Positions 30,840 to 41,473 of a stretch of 64,000 nucleotides of DNA are shown piece after piece. Origin of the DNA: Schistocerca nitens (taxonomy: Eukaryota; Arthropoda; Insecta; Orthoptera; Acrididae); the NCBI RefSeq assembly GCF_023898315.1, contig NC_064619.1, positions 501,552,594 to 501,616,593 of the forward strand, written 5' to 3'. The position numbers were made by a program, and so were the translations under genes. The stretch's first letter is position 1. Every line of letters begins with the position of its first letter. Under the pieces are notes generated by a model. The model saw nothing but the letters and a program-made list of their open reading frames with translations. It ran no database searches and was not told the DNA's origin.

Positions 30840-33000
30840 CAACTAATTCAGTGACATTTTTGGGAGTTAAACCAGTGAACCCAAACGTGTATGTGTCTAC
30901 CACATTAGAGAATGTAAATAGTGGTGTACCCACCTTTATTTACAGTCAATTTTCTGCTATGATCACTGCACTGAGGAACTACAAGCTGATATATGACCAG
31001 TTATGTCACAGGGTCCAAGCACCATTGACAGCAGTACTAGAGGGAAAGTATGTGAGTAGCCAATGACCCCTGCAGTGGACCACAGAAATATAGAAAGAGT
31101 TCGACCGGCTGAAGACAGATTTACAAGCAACAGCTCTTTTGGCACACCCAGTAACCCATGCATTATTGTCTATAGTAGTCAACACTAGCCAATAAGCATT
31201 AGGGCCAGCACTCCATATATATGAAATAAGCATTGTGTAATGGGACACCCTTCTCTAATATTACCTTTTTTTTTATAGGGAACTAGTCGATACCAGGAAT
31301 ACTTTCAAACCTTGTATAGGTGAACATTATCTCAGTTGTTTAACTAAAAGAATTTTACTTGATCTTGTATATGATGCATTATATTTCAGACTAAAATCTA
31401 TAAAAAGAAATTAATTTGTTATAATCAATATCTACTAACTCTGTATGTGCAGTTAGTTTACTCTTCTTTTACAAACATTTGAAATCACAAAATATATGGC
31501 ATACTTGAAATTCATATCATTAATTGCAGAATCAAATGCTAATTATTAAATTTATTTTTGGATTCATTTACAAAATAATGATATAACTTGGCAAAGATTC
31601 TTCTTTTGCCAAGAAAGTTTGTAAATTCTTTTGTTTTGTAAAGTCTTTGGAATATTGTTAGTACCGCAGAATGAGTTAAGTGTAGTGGGCATGCCTCTGA
31701 TGGAACCTGATATGTTTTTAATTTTGGAAATAAAAATGTGAATTTGTTTTTCAAAGTGGAGATTGCAAAGACAGGGTGACTTAGAAGAATGGGATAAAAT
31801 TAAAAAAGTAGTAAAACAGAAATTACTTCAATTATCATGTCAACTGGAAACCACAAAGTCAAAATTTCAGCCTCAAGAGTCTTCCCCTAGATGTGATGAA
31901 CTGCAGCCAACAACGAGAAAATGAAGATAAGTAACAAAATTATTTGTATGTCTTACTCCTCTTGAAGCATTTGAAACAAAGCAGTTAATCTTTTTGAAGA
32001 GACTGAAGAACTACTGGTGATGTGTGGGAGGGTATGATAACAATCGGCAACCTTTGGATTTTTTTCACACAAATTCATGGCAGCACAGGTGAAGTGGGGC
32101 ATGTTTGACAGGGAGTTCCTTGTAATTTGTGAAGCTGTGAAATATTTTTGTCCCTATATAGAAGCCAACTCTTTCGTAATTTATACTGCCCACAAACCGA
32201 TAACATTTTCATACGCTAAATTGACAGACAACTCTTCCCCAAGACAATTCTGGCAGTTTGAATTTATTAGTCAATTCACAACTGAGTTGCATCATATAAA
32301 AGGGGATAAAAAATTTGTGACCAGCTTTTGGTCTAGGGTAGAAGTGATTTCCTAGGCCACCACATACCCCATATATAAACAACTATGATGTTTCCAGTAG
32401 GACAGCACTACTGGTCTGCCGCTTTTGGTAGTATGGCTAGCATGGCAAAGGTCAGCATTTGGTGCAATGTGTCATGAAGAGAAACTAGACCTCTCATTCC
32501 AGAGGAATTACAGACTGTCTTTAATAGTGTACACAGACTAACCCACCTAAGTGAAAAAGTCAGATTGAAACTTCCAATAGATCATTTTGTGTGGCCAAGT
32601 ATTAACAGGGATTGTCAGTCTATGGAATGATTCTCGTATATCCATCTAGACATCATTGGATGTGGAGAAATGGTGCCACTTGCAGATGTATTGGTAGAAA
32701 AAGTGGCACAAGCATTCTTATCTACATGGATCACACATTTTGGATGTCCTTTGCATGGACCCACAGACCAAAGCCACCAGCCCATGGCAATCAGTCAAGC
32801 TCGATCGGCAACTAAGTGAAGTTTTTATCAGAACACAAAGTCACAGAGCATCACACTGAAGAAAAGAGACATTTAATCACAGCAATCCAGGTGTTCATTG
32901 TATGAACTCTTTTGAAGTGTGTTGATGTCTGCCGCTACAGTTTCTTTTGTTCTGAGGTTGGACTGTTGTCATCAGGCCTCTCCTTCTCTGGAGTGCACAG
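30840..33000 (+). pseudogene. Gypsy-type pol relic Z2 (RT end, RNase H, integrase pieces)
   Basis: At 31010-31215 an RT/RNase H junction is legible: QAPLTAVLEGK, then LQWTTEI.KEFDRLKTDLQATALLAHPVTHALLSIVV. At 32077-32355 the RNase H continues: KWGMFDREFLVICEAVKYF, VIYTAHKPITFSYAKLTDN (normally TDHKPLT), QFEFISQFTTELHHIKG. An integrase core is seen near 32630-32860 (LDIIGCGEMVPL, ITHFGCPLHGPTDQ, normally FGxPxxxTTDQGxQF). Many stops and shifts. About 0.8 kb of other sequence separates the RNase H halves. No LTRs assigned. It lies between the two copies of the 1-kb unit. Confidence 0.8.
31225..32034. other. Foreign sequence inside relic Z2
   Basis: The RNase H text of Z2 stops near 31220 and resumes near 32035, implying an insertion of about 0.8 kb. 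It is AT-rich, has no ORF longer than 71 codons, and no target duplication could be fixed. Type unknown. Confidence 0.45.
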
Positions 33001-33138
33001 CATACCCAAAGGGCGACTGCATAGTGTAAACAATTACTCCATCACAAGTAAAGACACTTACTCTTTCAACATGTATGGATCAGTGGGTTTATGGATGTTA
33101 ACTTCATTATTATAAAATCAACTATTTCTTTTAATTTA

Positions 33139-33388
33139 TAGGAGGAGGAGATTAGTGTTTAATGTCCTGTTGACAACAACATCATTACAGATGGAGCACA
33201 AGCTCGCCTTAGGGGAGGGATAGGGAAGGAAATCAGCTGTGCCCTTTCATAGGAACCATTCCAGCATTTGCCTGAAGTGATTTGGGGAAATCACAGAAAA
33301 CCTAAATCAAGATGGCTGGATGTGGGTTTGAACCACCGTCCTTCCAAATGAGGGTCCAGTGTGCTAACCACTGCACCAACTCGCTCGG
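33139..33388 (-). mobile_element. tRNA-derived SINE (family 3)
   Basis: On the minus strand the head begins accgagcgagttggtgcag with box A (tggtgcagtggttagcac) and box B (ggttcaaaccc); the other end is 'taatctcctcctcc'. A 7-bp direct repeat (taattta) at 33132-33138 and 33389-33395 may be the target duplication. From memory this is an abundant orthopteran SINE. It lies just downstream of relic Z2. Confidence 0.85.
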
Positions 33389-33395
33389 TAATTTA

Positions 33396-34362
33396 CAGCT
33401 TTAATATGGGATAGTACAGAATTGTTACATAAATTAACAGAAAGGTTTGCCATATGCTTGTAACTGTGTACAAGTTATTTTAATTTCATAAAATAAAGTT
33501 TGACTTTCATTGTGAAACTTGTCCATCTTATTGGAATGAGCCAGAGGAGGGCCAAGAAAATTTTGGGGCACCACCGCTGACTCAAAGTTAACTTGGAAAA
33601 TTCATATGGGATAACTGTTGTGGCGCCTCTTTAAGAACTACTAAGTGTTTTAAGAGAGAGTTTCCATTTTTAAAGTAATTTTATATGTATGAATGTATCT
33701 TATAGTGATATCATTTATGTGCAGTTCCACATTCATGTAAGAGTAACAACACAATAAGGACCCAGGACTCAGTAGGTTTTTTTTTTTTTTTTTTTCCATG
33801 TACAACAGTGAATTGTCCATTGCTGCCTTTGTTCTGATTGAGATTGCTTCTGAAAACACTTTTGTACTAATGAAAGTAAATGTCTTGTTCTAATGGGAAT
33901 AATAATAATTGGAAGGAGTTAGTTCACTTTCTTTACATAATTTTCCACCTCTTTGTTATCCTCCAGAAATAAAGTTAAATGTGGCCATTGTGACTGAACT
34001 AAAGGAAGCTAGTGTGTATTTGCATAAAAAAATTAACTTATTTTCATTTTTAATAGCAATTTCTTGTAACTACAGTTTATCAGAACCTGCTCATAGTTTT
34101 CATACTTTGAAGTTTGATGCTTTTGTTAGGTTACGTTGTCTAGACTAATCTTCAGTAAAGACTTATTTCAAATGCACCACACAAGCTAAAACTGCTCAGT
34201 AACTTTGGCTTGAGCATAAAATCAGTTTGTTTTAAGAAAAACAGAATTAAATAAAAACTAGAGTTAAAAAGAATTTCCTAGATGCATTCTCTGCTAACAA
34301 TTCGGTGCTCAGTGCAAAGATACTGTTTAACTTAGATAATCATTTTTACAGTTACAATGGAT
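33396..34362. other. AT-rich sequence, nothing recognised
   Basis: A T-run lies near 33778-33795. A 79-codon frame at 33909-34148 has no known motif. Confidence 0.4.
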
Positions 34363-35381
34363 TTATAAGGGATCCTCACAAAATATTACCACAACCCAGT
34401 CAAATAAGGCTTTCATTACATTTCGTTGTAAGATAAAGTCAAACATTGGCAGAGGTCTGTTACACTGTGCACAAAGTTGGAATGTGTCTGTAAACTTAAG
34501 TCTTGCATTAGTGATGAGCTATTACTCAATTCCTACTATGTATTTTCAACAACAACTTGGCATATGGAGTTTTGTTGTGAGCAATCCTTCTCAATCAACC
34601 AACAACTTAAATGACAAAAAGAGGCAATCAGAGGCATTTGTGCAGTCTGTAGCGTTTTAAGAATTTCCGCGTAAATTCTAAAACCACTTGGCCTTCTACC
34701 ATCTCGAACACATGATATTTTAAATATAAGTGTGAGAGAGCATGTCTACTGTGCATCACCTGTCTGTGTGTGCAGGTCCAAAGTGTGTAGTGAGAAGACT
34801 GTAGACACTGTGGTCGAATGGTGCCGACAAGTACTTGTTGGTCGCACCAAGGAAATTGTAATGAAAGAACACTGCAGCCCCAAGGAACTTCTGTGTTATT
34901 CTGTGCTGTTTTATAACTTTGACTATTGTGGTGATGAAAAAAACAGTTGAGTTGAAAAAAGATTTTTAGTAACTTTCAACACAGACTTGCTAGAGGCAAA
35001 ACATGTTCATGATTTCTGTGGTTGTTAAACCAACTATGTTGTAAATGTATCTTAATTGTTTCTAATGCGAGATGACATGGGTGACTTACTAGAAGTCAAT
35101 TGTTTATGTGAGAAACGTGAATTTTGTCCTTTATGGAAGTTCAAATATACCAATAGTTGTTTGAAAGCATTCTTCGAGTACCTCGTTATTTCACAAAGAG
35201 AGAGAGAGAGTCTTAAAGGTTCCTGTGACTAGCATCATTCGTCAGAGAAGAAGTTTGCAGAGATTCCAGAAGCCAGCTATCCAGAGAAGAAGATCGACTG
35301 CACATTCCCAAGTAAGTCAACTCATGTAAGAGAAGTGGGGAGTTTGCACATACACTACACACACTCAGTCGTCAAAAACAC
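34363..35381 (+). repeat. 1-kb duplicated unit, copy B (285-bp flank plus 5' LTR of Gypsy Y)
   Basis: Partner of 29289-30304. Here the LTR is followed by a leader and the gag/pol of element Y. The shared 285-bp flank (34363-34647) is not present upstream of the Y 3' LTR. Confidence 0.93.
34648..35380 (+). repeat. 5' LTR of Gypsy Y
   Basis: 733 bp, tgtagcgttttaag to gtcgtcaaaaaca. About 98% like the solo LTR at 29.6 kb, visibly less like the 3' LTR. Confidence 0.88.
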
Positions 35382-35888
35382 AAGAACGTGGTGATGAGTG
35401 AAAACAGACTCAAAAAACAGGAATTTTAAGACCAAAAAACGTGAAAAGTGGATTTTGTATGTTGCCATAGCAACTAAACCAAACATGATAAATGGTTTTC
35501 TCAAAGACATGCCTGAGTATTAAAAAGAGAAAAAATTTGAATTGAGAAATAGCGAAGAAAATTCCATTGTGTTTCTCTAAGAAGAAATACGCCAATATCA
35601 CTTTGACTAGGAAGATCTGGTGTGGGTAGTTGGTAGCTCTCACACGCAGCGAGGGGCGGCAGACGTGGAAACCAACGACCAATGCTGACGGCACCGGTTG
35701 CTGTTCAGCGGTGCTGATTACACATCCGCTCATTGACGCAGCCCAAATTCTATGCCAGGTGAGCGTAGAACAGAACTTCATTGTTTTAATACAAAGTGGT
35801 ATAAACTCACGAATGAACTATATTAGTGTAGTTATTATACTTAAAGTTAACTTTTTAAAATCTTACTAGATCTAAAGCTCATAAGAAT

Positions 35889-37434
35889 ATGGATAATGAA
35901 CAGCAAGTTGGGGAAACTTCAGAACCAGTCATGGCCATGAGAATTAGTAAAGAACGGCCAGACTGGTCTGAGTTAGTAAATTTAATCAAAGCTCAGAATC
36001 TTAAGACAGACTCATTATATTCCAACTCAAATGCTCAGAGGGAAGATTTAAATGCCCAGAATCTTAAGGTAGACTCAGTAAATGGTCAATTAAATGAAGC
36101 TTTAAATGCTCGAAGTCTGCATTTAAATTCTAAACTAGATGCCCAGAGTGCAACTTTAAATGCTCAAAGGCAGGTCCTAAATAGTCAGGCGGCAAATCTA
36201 GGTTTGTTAAATGCCAAGGTGAACTCACAAAGCAGAGAATTTTGTAATCTACCCGAAGGCATGGAGGCTTTAAAGACTGAATTTAACACCTTAAATAATA
36301 AAGTAGAGGATCTGAAATTAGACTTAAAGAAAGAATTAACCAATTCCTTGGACATTCATGTAAATCAACTGTTCACTGACTTTAATCAGAAACAGAATGA
36401 TCAATTTCAGGGTTTGACAAAGAAATTAGAATTTGATATTGAGGAAAAAATGTAATATGGTCGAATCCAAAATTAATGAAAAGTTAGGATCATTTGAAAA
36501 TTTATGCAGTGCTAAGTTTGATACTGTAAAGCAGGGATTGCATACTTTAAAAGAGAGTGTTGAAAATCAAGATAAGTTAATGCCAATAATTCAATCACAA
36601 ATTACAGGTGTAAGTACGTGAGTGGATAATGTAGAAAGAAGCTTCCAAGAGAAGAGAGCAAACTCTGATATAGTAAATATAAGTAATTTGGAGGAACAAT
36701 TTGAAGGGATCATAGGTCAAAAAGTAATTGAGACAATGACATCTGGGAACATGTCGCCTATTGTTTCTTCCAAATTTTCAGATACCTGAAATGATATAGA
36801 TGACTTGTGGAAAGAATTCAAACTTATCCAGGATAAAGTGGAAAAATGGACAACTTCACCTAATGTTGTGTTAACTAGTGAAGTAGTCACTGATTTGCAA
36901 TGGGAAGTGAATTCGGGGTTATCGAGACAATTCCCTAAATTCGAGCCCAATGGAAATGTGCACCTGACACATTTCTTGAAAAATTTTAACCAAGCTTTGC
37001 TGAAAAACTGGGGAGACTCTAAAAAGATTGAATTTGCTGTGGGTTACCTTTTAGGAGAAGCCTCTGAGTGGGGCACAGTAAACATTGAGAACTTTTCCTG
37101 TTGGGAAGATTTTCAAAAGAAATTTAAGGAGAAGTATTGGTCTGCAAGTGCCCAGGAGAAGTTAATGTCAGATTTGTGGGACCCAAAATATTACAATAAT
37201 ACTTGGGGTACAATGAGGAAGTATTTTCATTGGCATCCAACATGTGCAAAGTACTTAGATAAGCCGATGGAGGAAGAGGGATTAGTGTGGATTTTAATTA
37301 GATGATTACCCATATATGCGAGGAAAGATGGTAGAAGAGTTGTTGTCCTTTGTAGATGCACTTGTTGCCTTAAATAAGGATCGCAATGAAAACTTGCACC
37401 AAAGTGAAAATCCGAACTATAAAAGGAACAGCGG

Positions 37435-37490
<56 letters not shown>

Positions 37491-37535
37491 AACAACAACA
37501 ACAACATATGGCTAACCTAACTAGAGTACACTAGA
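35889..37535 (+). pseudogene. Gypsy Y gag region (coiled-coil part and capsid-like core)
   Basis: The first ORF (35889-36455, 188 codons) has repeated LNAQ/LNSQ and KVDS blocks with heptad-like Leu spacing, then LKTEFNTLNNKVEDLKLDLKK, suggesting a long coiled coil. The frame shifts near 36440 and continues (36433-36621). The capsid-like core is at 36805-37305: FPKFEPNGNVHLTHFL, VGYLLGEASEW, CWEDFQKKFKEKYWS, as in Ty3/Gypsy gag ('FxGxxxxxxFLxxF...A...W...F...Y'). A run of 55 A (37434-37488) lies in the last ORF, followed by an AAC run. No CCHC knuckle is visible. The 35.4-35.9 kb stretch before it is the untranslated leader. Confidence 0.8.
37434..37488. repeat. A55 homopolymer inside Gypsy Y gag
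   Basis: A pure run of 55 A, then an imperfect AAC run to about 37507. Translated it would give a poly-Lys tract followed by Gln residues. It may be a slippage expansion or the tail of a small retroposed insertion. Confidence 0.95.
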
Positions 37536-37678
37536 GTGACAGGAAAAATGGTAACAACAATTATCAGAAAAAGCACCCACCTACGAATTTAGCTCCTGTA
37601 ACTTTGCAGGAATTTATACAAGTAATAATAGAATACAAAGTGATAACATAGTATCTCGATTCAGTAACCAACCTGTGA

Positions 37679-38632
37679 TTGCTAATAATGAGGAAAATGA
37701 AGTGCGATCTGGATCCAAGGCTGGGGCCCAGGTCATGGAAATACACTAGGAGTCCATACAAGTATGTTAATTTCACCCACAAAATACCTACAAAGGAATG
37801 GTTGCTACTGGAAGAGCCAAGCTTGACTACCAGTAATCCACAACCTATAGTAAGAGGGTCTGTGAAAGATTCCACGAGTAATATATTCATAGATTCAGGG
37901 AGAGAGGTATCACTCATCTCCAACACATTTTTAGTTCATTACAAACTAAACATCACTTACCGTTATTACCAGTAATAATGAGCGTATGGCATTGGTGGCC
38001 GGGAGACCCCTCGCAGGGCGGTTCGGCCACCGCACCACAAGTTCTTTAACGCCACTACAGTGACTTGTGAGTGAATGAGGATGAAATGATGATGAAAAAC
38101 ACAGAACACCCAGTCATCTCGAGGCAGAGAAAATCCCTGACCCCGCCGGGAATCGAACCCGGGACACCGTGCGTGGGAAGCGAGAACGCTACCGCAAGAC
38201 CACGGGCAGCGGACGTTATTACCAGTGACCGGAGTTTACATAGTTGGAATAACAGGAGCAAAAAGTAAGATTGTAAAACATGAAACTCAAGTGAACTGTA
38301 GCATTGGAAAGGTACTATTTCATCAAACACTGTTAATAGTAGAGAATATCAATAAAGATGTATTGTTTGCTTTAGACTGGCTATTAGAGTTTAAAGTAAT
38401 CTTGAACTTTGACAAAAATCTTCTCTGTTTTGGTAAAGTGGACAGTAGATATTGGATACCTTTTGTGACAGATAACTACATTGTAAGACAAACAACTGAG
38501 TGTCAGTGTTTGCGATTAACAGCTGCAGCACAATTGTCACCAAAGATCGATAATCTAGACCCAGGAACACATCGAACTGATATACAAGACAAAGTCAATG
38601 AATCCCAAATATTAACTGAAGAAGAAAGATGA
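37679..38632 (+). pseudogene. Gypsy Y protease, interrupted by a SINE
   Basis: The retropepsin active site is legible as NIFIDSGREVSLIS (D-S-G) near 37878-37920. The SINE 37974-38213 cuts the domain. Downstream, 38225-38632 continues with VTGVYIVGITGAK, HQTLLIV and DVLFALDWLLEFKVILNF (the usual GxDWL and final I-N-x-x box). Removing the SINE and one target duplication leaves a one-base frame discrepancy, so an older indel is also present. It would have processed the Gag-Pol polyprotein. Confidence 0.8.
37974..38213 (-). mobile_element. tRNA-derived SINE (family 2) with 13-bp target duplication
   Basis: Flanked by cgttattaccagt at 37961-37973 and 38214-38226. On the minus strand the head reads gtggtcttgcggtagcgt (box A region) and gggttcgattcccgg (box B, complement of 38147-38161), as in a tRNA. 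The body is 240 bp. It interrupts the Y protease. Confidence 0.95.
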
Positions 38633-38650
38633 GATTTATATAAAATTTTA

Positions 38651-38731
38651 ATGGAATATGAAGTAGTGTTTTCCGATTGTCCAAGTAATATCAGCGACTA
38701 CATATGTAAGTTCAAAATCAAAGACAACACT

Positions 38732-38762
<31 letters not shown>

Positions 38763-40030
38763 GTAAGCTGTATCTGATACCTGTAAGTTTGAAAGAAGCA
38801 GTTAGGAATGAAATCAACAAAATGATTGACAATAATATTATACAGTGGAGTTTTAGTATAATGAATAATCCTTTGATCATGGTAAAGAAAGCTACAGGAG
38901 GAGTACAATTAGTGTTAGATGCTCGTACATTGAATAAACATATAGAGACAGACCGATTAACATCAATGAATTGTTATGCAAATTTGAAAAGGCAAGGTTC
39001 TTTAGCACCATGGCTTTTACTGTGGGATATTGGCAAATAAAATTACACCCAAAATCCAAAAAAATATACAGCATTTTTGTTTGACGGTAAATCGTTAATG
39101 TATTACCATTTGGACTAAATATCTCAGAGTCTGTATTTGTATGTGCAGTAGATGAAGCATTATGGAGAGGTCTGCTAAAGGATTTGATAATATATGTAGA
39201 TGATATCCTAATAATATCAGCTACTTGGGAAGAACATTGTCGAACCTTGAGTAAGACTTTGAAAAAATTAAAGAGAAAGGTATTATGATAAAGCTATCTA
39301 AATCATATTTGATGCACCAAGAGCTTAAGTTTTTAGGTCATATTGTAGGGGTGCAGGGAATTAGAGCGGACCCTGAACATATCAAAGCTATTAGAGAATG
39401 TCCACACCCTAGAAATGTAAGGCAGCTAAAGGGATTTATAGGTGTGGCCAGATATTACAGATGGTACATACGAGGGCAAGAACTAAATGACCCAAGAATT
39501 TTACATTTATTAAGAAAGGGAATACTGTGGGCTTGGGATCAAGAGGCAAATGATGTGTCTGAAACTGTCAAAAGAGCGCTTGTTGAATCACGCATATTAC
39601 ATCATCCGGTTATGGGCAAACCATTTAAATTGTCAACAGATGCATCTGATTATCGTATTGCTGCAGAACTGTCCTTATGGTATTGCTGCAGAACTGTCCC
39701 AAAGAGAGTGGGATCTAAATAATGTAGAGCACTGAACCATAGCTTTTGCTAGCCATAGTCTAAATAAGCATGAATTAAATTATACAGCTACTAAAAAAGA
39801 TCTATTGGCAATTGTGTGGAATATTCATAAATTTCAAACACTAATATGGGGATCAGAAATCCATGTTTATACTGATCATCAAGCTCTATCCTTTCTAATG
39901 AGTAGTCGATAGTTGGACAGTATGTTAATGCAATGGATGCTGTTCCTACAGGAATATGATATTCGAATACAATATGTAAAAGGTTCAGAGAATATTGTAC
40001 CAGATGCTTTATGTAGGCTAACAATAGGAA
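38651..40030 (+). pseudogene. Gypsy Y reverse transcriptase and RNase H
   Basis: RT begins FSDCPSNISDYICKFKI, has a T28 run (38735-38762), then LIPVSLKEAVRNEINKM, VQLVLDARTLNKHI and, in another frame, IYVDDILIISATWEEHC near 39190 (catalytic DD). The 39285-39722 frame carries LKFLGHIVGVQGIRADPEH and LKGFIGVARYYRWYI (thumb/connection). RNase H shows KLSTDASDYRIA near 39635, with a short tandem duplication (tccttatggtattgctgcagaactgtcc-like text) beside it, and VYTDHQALSFLM near 39870, then YVKGSENIVPDALCRL. At least four stops or shifts. Confidence 0.88.
38735..38762. repeat. T28 homopolymer in the RT entry region of Gypsy Y
   Basis: It falls exactly at the PFF codons before the conserved 'R-x-Y-x-IPVSLKEAV' stretch. 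Gypsy X has a T27 run at the same codons (51651-51677). Confidence 0.95.
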
Positions 40031-40242
40031 TGGAAGAATTAAAACATACAGAAGGACCCAGCATTATTTTTGCAATTAATTTTATGTCAGTAGAATATCC
40101 GAACATCAGGGTACAATAGATGGCTCAAAGAATAACAGAAAATATCCATCTTGATCCCTCTTGTACAGAAATGTTCTCTATGTGTATCTGGAATTCATTA
40201 CCTCCTAATTAAGTAGGAAACTGGAAAATTATAGATCATAAT

Positions 40243-41380
40243 TTGTTTCGGAGAGACAGCGTAACATTGCAATGTTGGCACTTATGCATTCCAAACGCAA
40301 TGGAAGACGCACTTGTGTGGTATGTTCATACAGGATATGGACACTCCGGAATAAAAATGTGTGTAGTCCATATGAATAAGTTTTATTATTTTAAGAAGCT
40401 AGGGAATAAAGTAGCATCTTTGATAAGAACTTGTGAAATCTGCCAGAAAGTGAAAGAGAATAATACTCATATAAAGTACAAAATGTATCCAATTAGTATT
40501 CCTAAGTCGTTGCATGATCTCACAGCAGCAGATTTTTTTGGACCACTTTCCAAAAGAAAAGGGAGGAGTATTATACATTTTGGTCATCATAGAGTGGTGG
40601 TCAAAATATGTTAAACTACATCCAATCAAAAGAGCCAATACACAGGCAGTTATACACTGTTTACAGCAATACTTTCTGGAAGTTGGTAAACCAAAACAGT
40701 TTCTTACGGATAATGACCCACAATTTGTGATTAACAAATTTAAAGAATTTCTAGTGTGGGAAGGTATTCATCAAGTGTTAATATCCAACTATAGCCCATC
40801 CTTGAATCTATGTGAATGAGTAATAAAGGAAATTGGAATACTATGCTGTACCTACTGCCATGAAAAACATACTTTATGGGCAACAAAAATTAAAGACTTT
40901 GAACTTATTCTAAATGAATTATCACATTTATTGACTGGGTTGATATCATTATAAGTAATAGGCAAACCCTTTGTAGGGGAACCTCTGAATAAATAATTTA
41001 ATTGGCCCAAACAACCTATTGTCAATTACAAACAGAATCAGGAAATAGTTTCTAAGAATTTAATTGAAAAAGCACAACAAAGAGCAGTAGGTAAACATAA
41101 TGAAAAGACTGTTGAATCTCAGTATAAGGTCAATGACCTAGTTCTAGTAAAACATCTTCAATGATCTGCCCTGAAGAAAGAGAGAAAAAAATTTTTCCAA
41201 AAATATGAAGGATCATACCGAGTACAAATGGTAATCCATCCCAAGACATTATTTTTAGTGGATCCTACAACTGGATCAGAAAAGGGAAAGTACAATGTAA
41301 AAGATGTAACATTGTACATATCCCCCAGGGACATTAACGTTCTGAGTAAAGGGCGAAGTGACGACCGTTGGGTCCCGAGT
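40243..41380 (+). pseudogene. Gypsy Y integrase
   Basis: The HHCC zinc domain is legible in the frame 40243-40614 (HTGYGHSG, then CEICQKVK). The catalytic core shows LTAADFFGPL (Asp 1), VIEWWSKYVKLHPIKRAN, LTDNDPQFV (Asp 2) and, after ISNYSPSLNL, a Glu in the CE box (Glu 3) just before a stop at about 40817. The C-terminal part near 41100-41380 has VNDLVLVKHLQ and KYEGSYRVQMVIHPKTLFLVD, a chromodomain-free tail of ordinary Gypsy type. Several shifts break it. It would have joined cDNA ends to the chromosome. Confidence 0.85.
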
Positions 41381-41473
41381 TGTTTTCGGTGTTACTTCTA
41401 TAATAGTTTTTATGCACCAAATTCCTTCAAAATCTTAAGCTACTCTACCACCCCACACTCAAAGATACTATGA

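Noticed and set aside
29658-34950. Repeated small ORF of 64-72 codons (29658-29852 and 34732-34950)
   Set aside because: It lies within the LTR of Gypsy Y and its duplicate. It has no domain, and the 3' LTR copy does not preserve it.
38055-38330. 91-codon minus ORF with a hydrophobic look
   Set aside because: It is read-through of the tRNA-derived SINE at 37974-38213 and has no protein family resemblance.
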